A stretch of DNA of 64,000 nucleotides from Fontibacterium sp038145245 (GTDB lineage Bacteria > Pseudomonadota > Alphaproteobacteria > Pelagibacterales > Pelagibacteraceae), in contig JAYQPI010000001.1 in assembly GCA_038145245.1 (NCBI GenBank), positions 1-64,000 on the forward strand, given 5' to 3'. Under the pieces are notes generated by a model, which worked only from the letters and a program-made list of their open reading frames with translations, had not been told where the DNA came from and searched no databases. The number at the start of each line of letters is the position of its first letter. The first letter of the stretch is position 1. Positions 17,754-25,983 of the stretch are shown here, one piece after another. Position numbers and translations under genes: made by a program.

Positions 17754-18581
17754 ATGAGTTTAAAAACATATAAACCATATACAAAATCTTCACGAGGAAC
17801 AATTATCCTAGATAGAACAGGTATTTGGAAAGGAAAACCTGTTAAATCTTTAACTTCGGGTATTAGCGGTTCCTACGGTAGAAATAATTTAGGAAGAATT
17901 ACATCAAGACATCGTTCAGCTGGACATAAAAAAAAATACAGATTTGTAGATTTTAAAAGAAATAAGTTTGATATGTCAGCAACAGTAATTAGATTTGAGT
18001 ATGATCCTTATAGAACAGCTAATATTATGCTTGTTGAATATGAGGATAAAACAAAAAGTTATTTTATAGCTCCACAAGATATTAAAGTAGGTACTAAAAT
18101 TTACTCTGGCAGAAAAAAAGACATAGAAATAGGAAACTGCATGCCATTAATAGATATTCCTCCAGCAACTGTTGTTCATAATGTTGAAATGAGACCAGGA
18201 AATGGTGGGGTATTAGCAAGATCAGCAGGTTCCTCCGTACAAATTATGAGTCATGATCAAGATTATACAACTTTAAAATTAGCATCTGGCGAAGTAAGAA
18301 AAGTTCAAAGTTTGTGCAAAGCAACTATTGGTGCCGTATCAAATCCGGATCAAAAAAATATCAAAATTGGTAAAGCAGGAAGAAGTAGATGGTTAGGTGT
18401 TAGACCACAATCAAGAGGAATAGCAATGAACCCTGTGGATCATCCTCACGGAGGAAGAACTAACGGTGGAAGACATCCTGTTACACCTTGGGGAATAAAA
18501 ACTAAGGGTAAAAAGACAAGAAAAAATAAAAATACAGATAAATACATTATCTCTAGAAAGAAAAAGAGAGGTATTAATTAA
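17754..18581 (+). CDS. rplB: 50S ribosomal protein L2
   Basis: L2 is required for subunit association and peptidyl transfer. It has 275 residues. The C-terminal signature MNPVDHPHGGRTNGGRHPVT, containing the conserved histidine near the catalytic centre, is intact. Gaps are two bases on each side (rplW and rpsS). No unusual features apart from a basic C-terminus common to the family. Confidence 0.99.
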   Translation: MSLKTYKPYTKSSRGTIILDRTGIWKGKPVKSLTSGISGSYGRNNLGRITSRHRSAGHKKKYRFVDFKRNKFDMSATVIRFEYDPYRTANIMLVEYEDKTKSYFIAPQDIKVGTKIYSGRKKDIEIGNCMPLIDIPPATVVHNVEMRPGNGGVLARSAGSSVQIMSHDQDYTTLKLASGEVRKVQSLCKATIGAVSNPDQKNIKIGKAGRSRWLGVRPQSRGIAMNPVDHPHGGRTNGGRHPVTPWGIKTKGKKTRKNKNTDKYIISRKKKRGIN

Positions 18582-18583
18582 TT

Positions 18584-18889
18584 ATGAGTAGATCAGTTTG
18601 GAAAGGTCCTTTTGTAGAATTAAGTTTAATGAAAAAAGTACAAAAGCATAAAGAACAAAATATTAAGAAACCAATTAAAACATGGTCAAGAAAATCGACA
18701 ATTATTCCAGAATTTATTGGAATGACTTTTGAAGTTCATAATGGAAAAAAATTCTTTCCAGTAACTATTACTGAAGAGATGATTGGTCATAAATTAGGAG
18801 AATTTTCTGCTACAAGACAATTCTTTGGACACACTCCTGCAGACAAAAAAGCTGCACCAGCAACTGAGAAAAAAGATGACAAAAAATAA
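18584..18889 (+). CDS. rpsS: 30S ribosomal protein S19
   Basis: S19 forms inter-subunit bridges in the small-subunit head. The core ends near residue 88 with GEFSATRQFFGHTPADKKA. The full 101 residues include a short Lys/Asp-rich tail, and the last 14 bases coding for it overlap the start of rplV. The tail therefore may be partly a by-product of the gene overlap. Confidence 0.98.
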   Translation: MSRSVWKGPFVELSLMKKVQKHKEQNIKKPIKTWSRKSTIIPEFIGMTFEVHNGKKFFPVTITEEMIGHKLGEFSATRQFFGHTPADKKAAPATEKKDDKK

Positions 18890-19256
18890 AGATTTAAATC
18901 AAGTAAAAGCAATTTATAGGAACTTAAGATCAAGTCCTCGAAAAGTTAATAATATATTAAAAAGTATTAGAGGAAAAAATGCTAATCTAGCAATGAGAGA
19001 TCTAGAATTTACAGATAAAAGAGTAGCAAGTGAAATTAAAAAAACATTAAAATCGGCAATTGCAAATGCTGAGAATAATAATCAATTAGACATTGATAAT
19101 TTAATTGTTAAAGAAGCCTACGTAGGCAAAGGAATAACTTTAAAGCGTTTTATGCCTAGAGCAAGAGGTAGAGCCGCAGGAATTAAAAAACATTTTTCAA
19201 ATTTGACTATAATTGTTTCAGAAAACAAAAAAACTCCAGTGGAGGCTGCTAAATAA
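18876..19256 (+). CDS. rplV: 50S ribosomal protein L22
   Basis: L22 lines the peptide tunnel with an extended hairpin. The start is set at ATG 18876 (MTKNKDLNQVKA), giving 126 residues; an upstream in-frame candidate at 18825 would overlap rpsS by over 60 bases and adds an unrelated leader. The tunnel hairpin segment LKRFMPRARGRAAGIKKH is present. It overlaps rpsS by 14 bases and rpsC by one base. Confidence 0.96.
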   Translation: MTKNKDLNQVKAIYRNLRSSPRKVNNILKSIRGKNANLAMRDLEFTDKRVASEIKKTLKSAIANAENNNQLDIDNLIVKEAYVGKGITLKRFMPRARGRAAGIKKHFSNLTIIVSENKKTPVEAAK

Positions 19257-19954
19257 TGGGACAGAAAGTTAATCCAATTAGCTTGAGACTAAGTATAAAT
19301 AAAAATTGGGACTCAATGTGGTTTGCTAAGAAAAAAGAATATGGTCAGTATTTGATTGAAGATTTTAGAATTAGAGAATACATCAAAAAAAATCTTAAGA
19401 ATTCAGGTATTTCAAAAATCTTTATTGAAAGACCAACAAAAAAATGCATTGTAACAATATTCACATCTAGACCTGGATTTGTAATTGGAAAAAAAGGTTC
19501 AGATATTGATAAAATTAAAAGCAATCTTAATAAAATTTCAAGTTCTGAAGTTTCAGTAAATATAAAAGAAATAAGAAAACCCGAGTTAGACGCCTACTTA
19601 GTTGCAGAAAACGTAGCACAGCAACTTGAAAAAAGAATTGCATATAGAAAAGCAATGAAAAGAGCTATGCAATCTACTCTTAGGTTAGGAGCAAAAGGAA
19701 TAAAAGTAACAGTTGCTGGTAGACTTGCTGGAACTGAGATTGCAAGAACTGAATGGTTAAGGGAAGGAAGTATACCTCTTCATACGTTAAGAGCTGATGT
19801 TGATTATGGAGAAGCGGAAGCAGAAACTACTTATGGAATAATTGGTGTAAAGGTTTGGATATACAAAGGTATTGTGTTTGAAAAAGATAAGAAAAAAAAT
19901 GATGATTTAGAAACTAAAACTATAAGCGAGAAGGAAAATGTTACAGCCAGCTAG
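19256..19954 (+). CDS. rpsC: 30S ribosomal protein S3
   Basis: S3 contributes to the mRNA entry tunnel and helicase activity. It has 232 residues: an N-terminal domain, a KH domain with RPGFVIGKKGSDIDKIK (about residues 75-91), and the C-terminal domain with YGIIGVKVWIYKG. The final 20-odd residues are Lys/Asp/Glu-rich, and the last 17 bases overlap the rplP start. Confidence 0.98.
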   Translation: MGQKVNPISLRLSINKNWDSMWFAKKKEYGQYLIEDFRIREYIKKNLKNSGISKIFIERPTKKCIVTIFTSRPGFVIGKKGSDIDKIKSNLNKISSSEVSVNIKEIRKPELDAYLVAENVAQQLEKRIAYRKAMKRAMQSTLRLGAKGIKVTVAGRLAGTEIARTEWLREGSIPLHTLRADVDYGEAEAETTYGIIGVKVWIYKGIVFEKDKKKNDDLETKTISEKENVTAS

Positions 19955-20354
19955 AACAAAATACAGAAAAGCATTTAAAGGAAAAATCAGTGGAATTGCT
20001 ACGCGTGGCGCTGAATTGAATTTTGGTTCATTTGGTTTAAAAGCAATCGAGCCTAATAGAGTAACTTCTAAGGAAATAGAAGCTGCTAGAGTTGCTTTAA
20101 CCAGACATATGAAAAGAGCTGGTAGAGTATGGCTAAGAATTTTTCCAAATATTCCAGTAACAAAAAAACCAATAGAGGTTAGAATGGGTAAAGGTAAGGG
20201 TGGTCTGGAGTATTACGTATTTAGAGTAAAACCAGGACGAATTATTTTTGAAGTTGACGGAGTAGACGAAATTGTTGCTAAAGAAGCCTTTGAGAGAGCG
20301 CAGGCAAAATTATCTATAAAGACTAAAATGATTAAAAGATTAGGAACACAATAA
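19938..20354 (+). CDS. rplP: 50S ribosomal protein L16
   Basis: L16 helps position tRNA in the A site. The 138-residue protein begins MLQPARTKYRKAFKG, the family's typical start, which fixes the initiation codon inside the end of rpsC. The conserved VRMGKGKGGLEYYVFRVKPG segment is present. It overlaps rpmC by one base (TAATG). Confidence 0.98.
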   Translation: MLQPARTKYRKAFKGKISGIATRGAELNFGSFGLKAIEPNRVTSKEIEAARVALTRHMKRAGRVWLRIFPNIPVTKKPIEVRMGKGKGGLEYYVFRVKPGRIIFEVDGVDEIVAKEAFERAQAKLSIKTKMIKRLGTQ

Positions 20355-20545
20355 TGAAAACTAAAGAAATAAAAAAATTAACTCAAGATCAATTATTTTC
20401 TGAGTTGGAAAAGTTAAAAAAAGAACAATTCAATATTCGGTTTAAGAAAAAAAATGGTCAAGTGACTAATACAGCTTCAATTAAAACCAACAGACGCTCT
20501 ATTGCTGCTGTTAAAACATTTATCAATTTAAACAAAACAAAATAA
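20354..20545 (+). CDS. rpmC: 50S ribosomal protein L29
   Basis: L29 is a two-helix protein near the tunnel exit beside L23. It has 63 residues. The helix pair MKTKEIKKLTQDQL and FNIRFKKKNGQVTNTASIK is recognisable. One-base overlaps with rplP and rpsQ on either side suggest the three genes are translated as a coupled unit. Confidence 0.96.
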   Translation: MKTKEIKKLTQDQLFSELEKLKKEQFNIRFKKKNGQVTNTASIKTNRRSIAAVKTFINLNKTK

Positions 20546-20781
20546 TGGTTAAAAGAATTTTAAAAGGAAAAGTAGTTAGTGACAAAAGCAACAAGACAGT
20601 TGTTGTTGAAGTCAGCAGAAGATTTGTTCATCCTATATATAAAAAAGTAATGACCACTTATAAAAAATATCATGCGCATGATGAAAATAATAAATCAAAA
20701 ATTGGCGATGTAGTTTCTATTATTGAGAGTAAACCAATTTCAAAACTTAAACGTTGGACTGTAGTTGGAGGTAATAAATAA
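20545..20781 (+). CDS. rpsQ: 30S ribosomal protein S17
   Basis: S17 is a primary 16S rRNA-binding OB-fold protein. The 78-residue sequence starts MVKRILKGKVVSDKSNKTVV and contains the family motif HPIYKKVMTTYKKYHAHDE followed by IGDVVSIIESKPISKLKRW. It is immediately followed by rplN with no intervening base. Confidence 0.98.
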   Translation: MVKRILKGKVVSDKSNKTVVVEVSRRFVHPIYKKVMTTYKKYHAHDENNKSKIGDVVSIIESKPISKLKRWTVVGGNK

Positions 20782-21150
20782 ATGATACAAGTGCAAACTG
20801 AATTATTTGTTGCAGACAATACAGGAGCTAGAAAAGTAGAGTGTATAAAAGTTTTAGGTGGGTCTAAAAGAAGATATGCTACAATTGGAGATATAATTGT
20901 AGTTTCAATTAAAGATGCTATTCCAAAAGGAAAAGTAAAAAAAGGAGATGTTCACAAAGCTGTTATTGTAAGAACAAGAAAAGAAATTAAAAGATTAGAT
21001 GGAACATCAATAAAATTTGATGCTAATGCAGCAGTTTTAGTACAACCAAACGGAGAGCCAATAGGAACAAGAATTTTTGGACCAGTGACAAGAGAATTAA
21101 GAAATAAAAATTTTATGAAAATAATTTCGTTAGCACCAGAGGTATTATGA
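20782..21150 (+). CDS. rplN: 50S ribosomal protein L14
   Basis: L14 forms inter-subunit bridges and is the docking site of the silencing factor RsfS. It has 122 residues, the universal length. The typical MIQVQTELFVADNTGARKVE start and GTRIFGPVTRELR segment are present. It overlaps rplX by four bases (ATGA). Confidence 0.99.
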   Translation: MIQVQTELFVADNTGARKVECIKVLGGSKRRYATIGDIIVVSIKDAIPKGKVKKGDVHKAVIVRTRKEIKRLDGTSIKFDANAAVLVQPNGEPIGTRIFGPVTRELRNKNFMKIISLAPEVL

Positions 21151-21458
21151 TTAAATTAAAAATTAAAAAAGGAGATAACGTAAAAATTATTACTGGTGAT
21201 GATAAAGGTAAAACAGGAAATGTTATTAAAGTATTTCCAGACATTAGGAAAGTTTTAATTAAAGGTGTAAATGAAAAGAAAAAACATCAAAAACCAACTA
21301 GAGAGAAAAAAGGTGGAATTATAACTATTGAAAGACCTGTTGATATATCAAATGTTGTTAAATTATCTGATGCAAAAGTAGATAAAAAAGTTGAAAAAAA
21401 AGATGAGGTTAAAAAAGTTGCAAAAATAGAAAAACCTAAAACAAAGAGTAAAAAATGA
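21147..21458 (+). CDS. rplX: 50S ribosomal protein L24, with lysine-rich tail
   Basis: L24 is an assembly-initiating protein with a KOW motif. The motif KKGDNVKIITGDDKGKTGNV is at the N-terminus and KVLIKGVNEKKKHQKPT follows. Residues from about 80 onward are a Lys/Val/Glu-rich tail (KVEKKDEVKKVAKIEKPK) replacing the usual C-terminal segment. It overlaps rplE by four bases. Confidence 0.97.
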   Translation: MIKLKIKKGDNVKIITGDDKGKTGNVIKVFPDIRKVLIKGVNEKKKHQKPTREKKGGIITIERPVDISNVVKLSDAKVDKKVEKKDEVKKVAKIEKPKTKSKK

Positions 21459-22093
21459 AGTTAGTGCCTAGATTAAAAGAAAAATACGTAAAAGAAATAG
21501 TGCCAGCACTATGTAAAAATTTATCTTTTAGTAACAAAATGCAAGCCCCAAGACTTGTTAAAATTGTTTTAAATATGGGTCTAGGATTAGACGGAACTGA
21601 TAGTAAAATTTTAAAAAGCGCTGAGGACGACCTTTCGGCTATTGCTGGGCAAAAAGCACAAGTTACAAAGTCAAGAAAATCAATATCTAATTTTAAAACA
21701 CGAGTTGGAATCCCTTTAGGGTTAAAAGTTACTTTAAGAAAAGATCAAATGTATTTTTTCTTAGATCGTCTAGTAAATATTGCTTTGCCAAGAATTAAAG
21801 ATTTTAGAGGTTTAAATCCTAATAGTTTTGATAGTGAAGCAAATTATAGTTTTGGAGTTAAAGAGCACATAATATTTCCAGAGGTTAACTTTGATAAAGT
21901 AGATAAAATTAGAGGTTTAGATATTACTATTGTGACTACCGCGAAAACTAAGGATCAAGCAAGAATGTTACTTGATAGTTTTAATTTTCCGTTTGCTAAA
22001 GTAGGAATTTTTTCGGCAGATAAGAAAAAAGTAAAAAAAGAAAATGAAGTTGAAAAAGGAAAAGATAAAGAAAAAAATAAGGAGCTTAACTAA
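21455..22093 (+). CDS. rplE: 50S ribosomal protein L5, with lysine-rich tail
   Basis: L5 binds 5S rRNA and contacts P-site tRNA. Family members are usually near 180 residues; this one has 212. The core includes NMGLGLDGTD near 45-54 and the terminal FNFPFAKVGI... segment. The last 25 or so residues are a Lys/Glu run (KKVKKENEVEKGKDKEK). It ends directly before rpsN. Confidence 0.98.
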   Translation: MKLVPRLKEKYVKEIVPALCKNLSFSNKMQAPRLVKIVLNMGLGLDGTDSKILKSAEDDLSAIAGQKAQVTKSRKSISNFKTRVGIPLGLKVTLRKDQMYFFLDRLVNIALPRIKDFRGLNPNSFDSEANYSFGVKEHIIFPEVNFDKVDKIRGLDITIVTTAKTKDQARMLLDSFNFPFAKVGIFSADKKKVKKENEVEKGKDKEKNKELN

Positions 22094-22399
22094 ATGGCAA
22101 AGAGAAGTTCGATTGAACGAAATTTAAAAAGAGTAAAAATGGCTAAAAGATTTGAAAATAAAAGATCTAAGCTTAAAAAAATTATTATGAATAAAACATT
22201 ACCATTAAATGAAAGATTTTTAGCTAGTTTAAAACTTTCAAAAGTTCCAAGAAATTCAGCAAAAAACAGAGTGAAAAATAGATGTGAGATAACTGGAAGA
22301 TCACGCGGTTATTATAGAAAATTAAGAATGTCGAGAATAGCGCTTAGAAAATTTGCTTCTAGCGGAAAGATTCCAGGCATGACGAAAGCTAGTTGGTAA
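22094..22399 (+). CDS. rpsN: 30S ribosomal protein S14
   Basis: S14 is a small-subunit head protein. At 101 residues without paired CxxC motifs it is the zinc-independent long form usual in proteobacteria. The C-terminal block GRSRGYYRKLRMSRIALRK is intact. Its stop codon is part of a strong Shine-Dalgarno site for rpsH. Confidence 0.98.
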   Translation: MAKRSSIERNLKRVKMAKRFENKRSKLKKIIMNKTLPLNERFLASLKLSKVPRNSAKNRVKNRCEITGRSRGYYRKLRMSRIALRKFASSGKIPGMTKASW

Positions 22400-22404
22400 G
22401 GAGG
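22398..22404 (+). promoter_or_regulatory. Strong Shine-Dalgarno site for rpsH
   Basis: AAGGAGG, starting inside the rpsN stop codon, lies four bases before the rpsH ATG. It matches the 16S anti-Shine-Dalgarno sequence well, in contrast to most starts in this cluster, which show no such site in their tiny gaps. It may raise the initiation rate for S8, a known translational repressor of the spc cluster in enterobacteria. Confidence 0.7.
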
Positions 22405-22408
22405 AAAT

Positions 22409-22804
22409 ATGAAAATTACAGATCCTATTGGAGATATGATAACTAGAATTAGAAATGGTCAAATGCGCGGCCTAAAAAAAGTTTCAGTTCCTGGTTCTAA
22501 ATTAAGAAAAGCGGTTTTAGATGTTCTTCAAAAAGAGGGATTTATTCAGGAGTATACTATTTCAAAAGACAAAAGTTTTGAAACAATAGAAATTAACTTG
22601 AAATATATGTATGGAGATCCAGTTATTAAAGAAATTCAAAGAGTTTCTAGACCAGGAAGAAGAATATATTCAAGATCTGATAGTATTCAGAAAATTCAAA
22701 ATGGATTAGGAATATCTATCATTTCTACATCAAAAGGAATTTTTTCAGATAACGAGGCAAGAGAAAAAAAATTAGGTGGGGAGGTCCTTTTTAAGGTTTC
22801 TTAA
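22409..22804 (+). CDS. rpsH: 30S ribosomal protein S8
   Basis: S8 binds the central domain of 16S rRNA early in assembly. It has 131 residues, with ITDPIGDMITRIRNGQMRG at the N-terminus and the C-terminal GLGISIISTSKGIFSDNEAR. It is one of the few genes here with a full Shine-Dalgarno site. In Escherichia coli S8 represses at the rplE start; no such site was checked here. Confidence 0.98.
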   Translation: MKITDPIGDMITRIRNGQMRGLKKVSVPGSKLRKAVLDVLQKEGFIQEYTISKDKSFETIEINLKYMYGDPVIKEIQRVSRPGRRIYSRSDSIQKIQNGLGISIISTSKGIFSDNEAREKKLGGEVLFKVS

Positions 22805-22807
22805 AGT

Positions 22808-23344
22808 ATGTCAAAAATTGGAAAAACACCTATAGCATTACCATCTGGCGTTTCTGTAAAAGTTGAGAATAATAAAGTTATTATTCAAGGCGCTAAAAGT
22901 AAAAAAGAATTAATTGTAGATCAAAATATTCTAAAAGTAACAGTTACAGATAACAAAGTTTATCTTGAACCAGTAGATAAAAAAAATGCAGATAAACTTA
23001 CATGGGGATTGCATCGAAGCTTGATTAATAACGGAATTATTGGTGTATCGAAAGGATTTGAAAAAGATTTAAAACTGACTGGAGTTGGTTTTAGAGCTAC
23101 ATTACAAGGTAAAAAAATTATTTTTCAATTAGGATTTAGTCATGATGTTCATTATGAGATTCCTGAAGGTATAGAGATTGCAATTGATAAACAAACAGCA
23201 ATAAAAGTTAAAGGAATTGACAAAGAATTAGTAGGTAAAGTCTGTGCTGATATTAAATTTTTAAAACCTGTCGAACCTTATAAAGGAAAAGGAATAACTT
23301 CTTCAGACCAATTTGTTTTAAGAAAAGAAGGTAAAAAGAAATAA
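22808..23344 (+). CDS. rplF: 50S ribosomal protein L6
   Basis: L6 sits near the sarcin-ricin loop and factor-binding site. The 178-residue protein has two homologous domains; the second carries LTGVGFRATLQGKKI. The C-terminal signature PVEPYKGKGITSSDQFVLRK is close to the usual PEPYKGKGIRY form. Gaps to rpsH and rplR are three and two bases. Confidence 0.98.
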   Translation: MSKIGKTPIALPSGVSVKVENNKVIIQGAKSKKELIVDQNILKVTVTDNKVYLEPVDKKNADKLTWGLHRSLINNGIIGVSKGFEKDLKLTGVGFRATLQGKKIIFQLGFSHDVHYEIPEGIEIAIDKQTAIKVKGIDKELVGKVCADIKFLKPVEPYKGKGITSSDQFVLRKEGKKK

Positions 23345-23346
23345 CT

Positions 23347-23685
23347 ATGGCTACTAATATTAAAAGACAGAATAGAATTAGAGGAAAAATGAAGAAGTAC
23401 AACCCAACTGGATTGCGTCTTACTGTTTTTAGATCTTTGAAAAATATTTATGCTCAAGTTATAGACGATACTAAAAATCAGACGTTAGTTTCTGCATCAT
23501 CAGTTGAAAAAATTATGGATAAAAAGAAAAAAATGGAGCTCTCAGTAGAAGTTGGGAAATTAGTTGCAAAAAGAGCTTTAGAAAAAGGAATTAAAGAAGT
23601 CTATTTTGATAGAGGAAGATATAAATATCATGGTCGTGTTAAAATATTAGCGGACTCAGCTAGAAAAGAAGGGTTAAAATTTTAA
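23347..23685 (+). CDS. rplR: 50S ribosomal protein L18
   Basis: L18 binds 5S rRNA together with L5. It is 112 residues. The typical RLTVFRSLKNIYAQVIDD segment and the terminal VYFDRGRYKYHGRVKILAD block are present. It lies two bases after rplF and three before rpsE. Confidence 0.98.
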   Translation: MATNIKRQNRIRGKMKKYNPTGLRLTVFRSLKNIYAQVIDDTKNQTLVSASSVEKIMDKKKKMELSVEVGKLVAKRALEKGIKEVYFDRGRYKYHGRVKILADSARKEGLKF

Positions 23686-23688
23686 TTT

Positions 23689-24186
23689 ATGAATACACAA
23701 TCTGAACTTAAAGAAAAATTAGTTGCAATTAATCGAATTACTAAAGTGGTTAAAGGAGGAAGAAGATTTGGGTTTGCAGCATTAGTTGTTGTTGGAAATC
23801 AAAAAGGATTGGTTGGATTTGGTCATGGAAAAGCCAAACAAGTTCCAGATGCAATTAAAAAAGCTTCTGAAGAAGCTAAAAGTTCATTAGTTAAAGTTCC
23901 ATTGAGAGAGGGCAGAACTATTCACCATGATACGTATGGAAAAAGTGGATCAGGAAAAGTTTTGTTAAGAAGCGCGCCTGCCGGAACAGGAATTATAGCT
24001 GGCGGAGCAATCCGAGCAATATGCGAAATGTTAGGAATGCAAGATATTGTTGCAAAATCAATTGGCTCTTCAAATCCTTATAATGTAGTTAGAGCATGCA
24101 TGTTGGCTTTATCTAAACAAAGATCACCTAAAGATATTTCAATACTTCGTGGAAAAAAAATTAGTGAAGTCGTAGCAAGGAGATAA
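23689..24186 (+). CDS. rpsE: 30S ribosomal protein S5
   Basis: S5 contributes to decoding accuracy and the mRNA entry tunnel. At 165 residues it has the S5 dsRNA-binding-like fold with TKVVKGGRRFGFAALVVVG and the loop GRTIHHDTYGKSGSGKV. The gene normally after rpsE, rpmD for L30, is absent: rplO starts four bases after this stop. Confidence 0.99.
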   Translation: MNTQSELKEKLVAINRITKVVKGGRRFGFAALVVVGNQKGLVGFGHGKAKQVPDAIKKASEEAKSSLVKVPLREGRTIHHDTYGKSGSGKVLLRSAPAGTGIIAGGAIRAICEMLGMQDIVAKSIGSSNPYNVVRACMLALSKQRSPKDISILRGKKISEVVARR

Positions 24187-24190
24187 AAAT

Positions 24191-24667
24191 ATGAAATTAA
24201 ATACTTTAAATGTTTCTCTTTATAAAAAAAAAAGAAGATATGCTAGAGGAATAGGTTCTGGAAAAGGAAAAACTGCAGGACGAGGAGTTAAAGGTCAAAA
24301 AGCTAGATCTGGAGTATCTATTAAGAGTTTTGAAGGAGGTCAAATGCCTCTTTATAGAAGACTTCCTAAAAGAGGTTTCAATGCAATTATAAAAAAGCAT
24401 TCGTACGAACAAATGATTATTAATCTTAATGATATTCAAAATTTAATAGAAAAGAAAAAGCTTGATACATCCTCTAAAGTTACATTAGACAGTTTTAGAA
24501 AAGTAAAAAATATTAAAAATAATTATAAATCATTAAAAGTCTTAGGTAATGGAGATATTAAATCAAAAATACAAATAGAGGCACATCAAATCAGCGCATC
24601 CGCTAAAACTAAAATTGAAAAAGCAGGTGGAAGCGTTAATTTATTGAAACAAGAAGAGGCTAAATAG
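24191..24667 (+). CDS. rplO: 50S ribosomal protein L15
   Basis: L15 is a late-assembly large-subunit protein. It has 158 residues. The glycine/arginine-rich N-terminal region with GIGSGKGKTAGRGVKGQKAR and FEGGQMPLYRRLPKRGF is characteristic. It follows rpsE directly with no rpmD in between and precedes secY by five bases, so its output is tied to the translocase channel gene. Confidence 0.98.
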   Translation: MKLNTLNVSLYKKKRRYARGIGSGKGKTAGRGVKGQKARSGVSIKSFEGGQMPLYRRLPKRGFNAIIKKHSYEQMIINLNDIQNLIEKKKLDTSSKVTLDSFRKVKNIKNNYKSLKVLGNGDIKSKIQIEAHQISASAKTKIEKAGGSVNLLKQEEAK

Positions 24668-24672
24668 ATTTT

Positions 24673-25983
24673 ATGTCTAGTTCTTTTGCTTCAGTTGACT
24701 CTCTAAAGTCTAACTCTTCATTAGACGATCTTAAAAAGCGAATATTTTATACTTTATTTATTTTAATTGTTTATAGATTCTGTACTTATGTTCCTTTACC
24801 TGGAATAGACGCTCAAGCCCTTAAAGGTTTAATATCTAATAATCAAAGATCTTTGCTTGGCATGTTTAATTTATTTGCAGGTGGAGCTGTATCGAGAATG
24901 GCAATTTTAGCATTAGGAATAATGCCATACATTTCCTCATCAATTATTATTCAATTATTAACAGGAGTTACTGATTATTTTAAAAATTTAAAAAATTCAG
25001 GAGAAATTGGAAGAAGAAAAATTACACAATATACTAGATATGGAACAGTGCTTTTGGCGTTAGTTCAAGGATATGGTGTGGCAGTAAGTTTAGAAAATTC
25101 TCAAGGGATTGTTATAGAAGGAGGATTTTATTTTAGATTAGTAACTACAATCACATTATTAACAGGAACTATGTTTTTAATGTGGCTTGGTGAACAAATT
25201 ACCGCAAGAGGAATTGGAAATGGTATTTCATTAATTATCTTTGCAGGAATTGTTGCAGAAATTCCAAGTGCATTAGCATCTACTTTTGAATTAGGTAGAA
25301 CTGGGGCTATTACAGCTGGAGCAATACTTCTTATAATTGCTATTCTTGTTGCAGCTATCTATTTTATTGTCTTCGTAGAACGTGCACAAAGAAAAATTTT
25401 GATTCATTATCCAAAAAGACAAATCGGTAATAAATTGTATGGAGGAGATGCTTCCCATCTTCCATTAAAAGTTAATACGGCAGGTGTTATACCAGCAATA
25501 TTTGCTTCAGCACTCTTAATTTTACCAATTACAATTTCTAATTTTACATCTTCTTCAAGTGAAATTGTTGTTGGAATTACTTCAATGCTTGGACAGGGAA
25601 AGCCCTTGTATATGATTATTTACGCAGCTGGAATAATATTCTTTTCATTTTTTTATACTTCAATTATCTTTAATCCAAAAGAAACAGCTGAAAATTTAAG
25701 AAAGTATGGTGGATTTGTTCCAGGAATTAGACCTGGCGAACAAACTGAACAATTTATAGATCAACTGTTATTAAAATTAACTGCAATTGGATCTTTATAT
25801 TTAGTTGTAATTTGCTTGTTGCCAGAACTTATTATTGCAAATTATCCAATTCCATTTTATTTAGGGGGAACATCACTTCTTATTGTGGCTGTAGTTGCAA
25901 TGGATACAGTTGCTCAAGTGCAAACGAGATTAATGAGTCAACAATATGAAAGTTTAATTAAAAAAACAAAATTTAATCGTTAA
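24673..25983 (+). CDS. secY: Preprotein translocase channel SecY
   Basis: Channel subunit of SecYEG in the inner membrane, 436 residues with ten predicted transmembrane helices. Landmarks are the N-terminal YRFCTYVPLPGID segment before the plug, the ALGIMPYISSSIIIQLL helix, and FFYTSIIFNPKETAENL followed by IRPG in the cytoplasmic region, which binds SecA and the ribosome. It overlaps adk by one base (TAATG). No rpmJ (L36) gene follows, consistent with other alphaproteobacteria. Confidence 0.99.
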   Translation: MSSSFASVDSLKSNSSLDDLKKRIFYTLFILIVYRFCTYVPLPGIDAQALKGLISNNQRSLLGMFNLFAGGAVSRMAILALGIMPYISSSIIIQLLTGVTDYFKNLKNSGEIGRRKITQYTRYGTVLLALVQGYGVAVSLENSQGIVIEGGFYFRLVTTITLLTGTMFLMWLGEQITARGIGNGISLIIFAGIVAEIPSALASTFELGRTGAITAGAILLIIAILVAAIYFIVFVERAQRKILIHYPKRQIGNKLYGGDASHLPLKVNTAGVIPAIFASALLILPITISNFTSSSSEIVVGITSMLGQGKPLYMIIYAAGIIFFSFFYTSIIFNPKETAENLRKYGGFVPGIRPGEQTEQFIDQLLLKLTAIGSLYLVVICLLPELIIANYPIPFYLGGTSLLIVAVVAMDTVAQVQTRLMSQQYESLIKKTKFNR

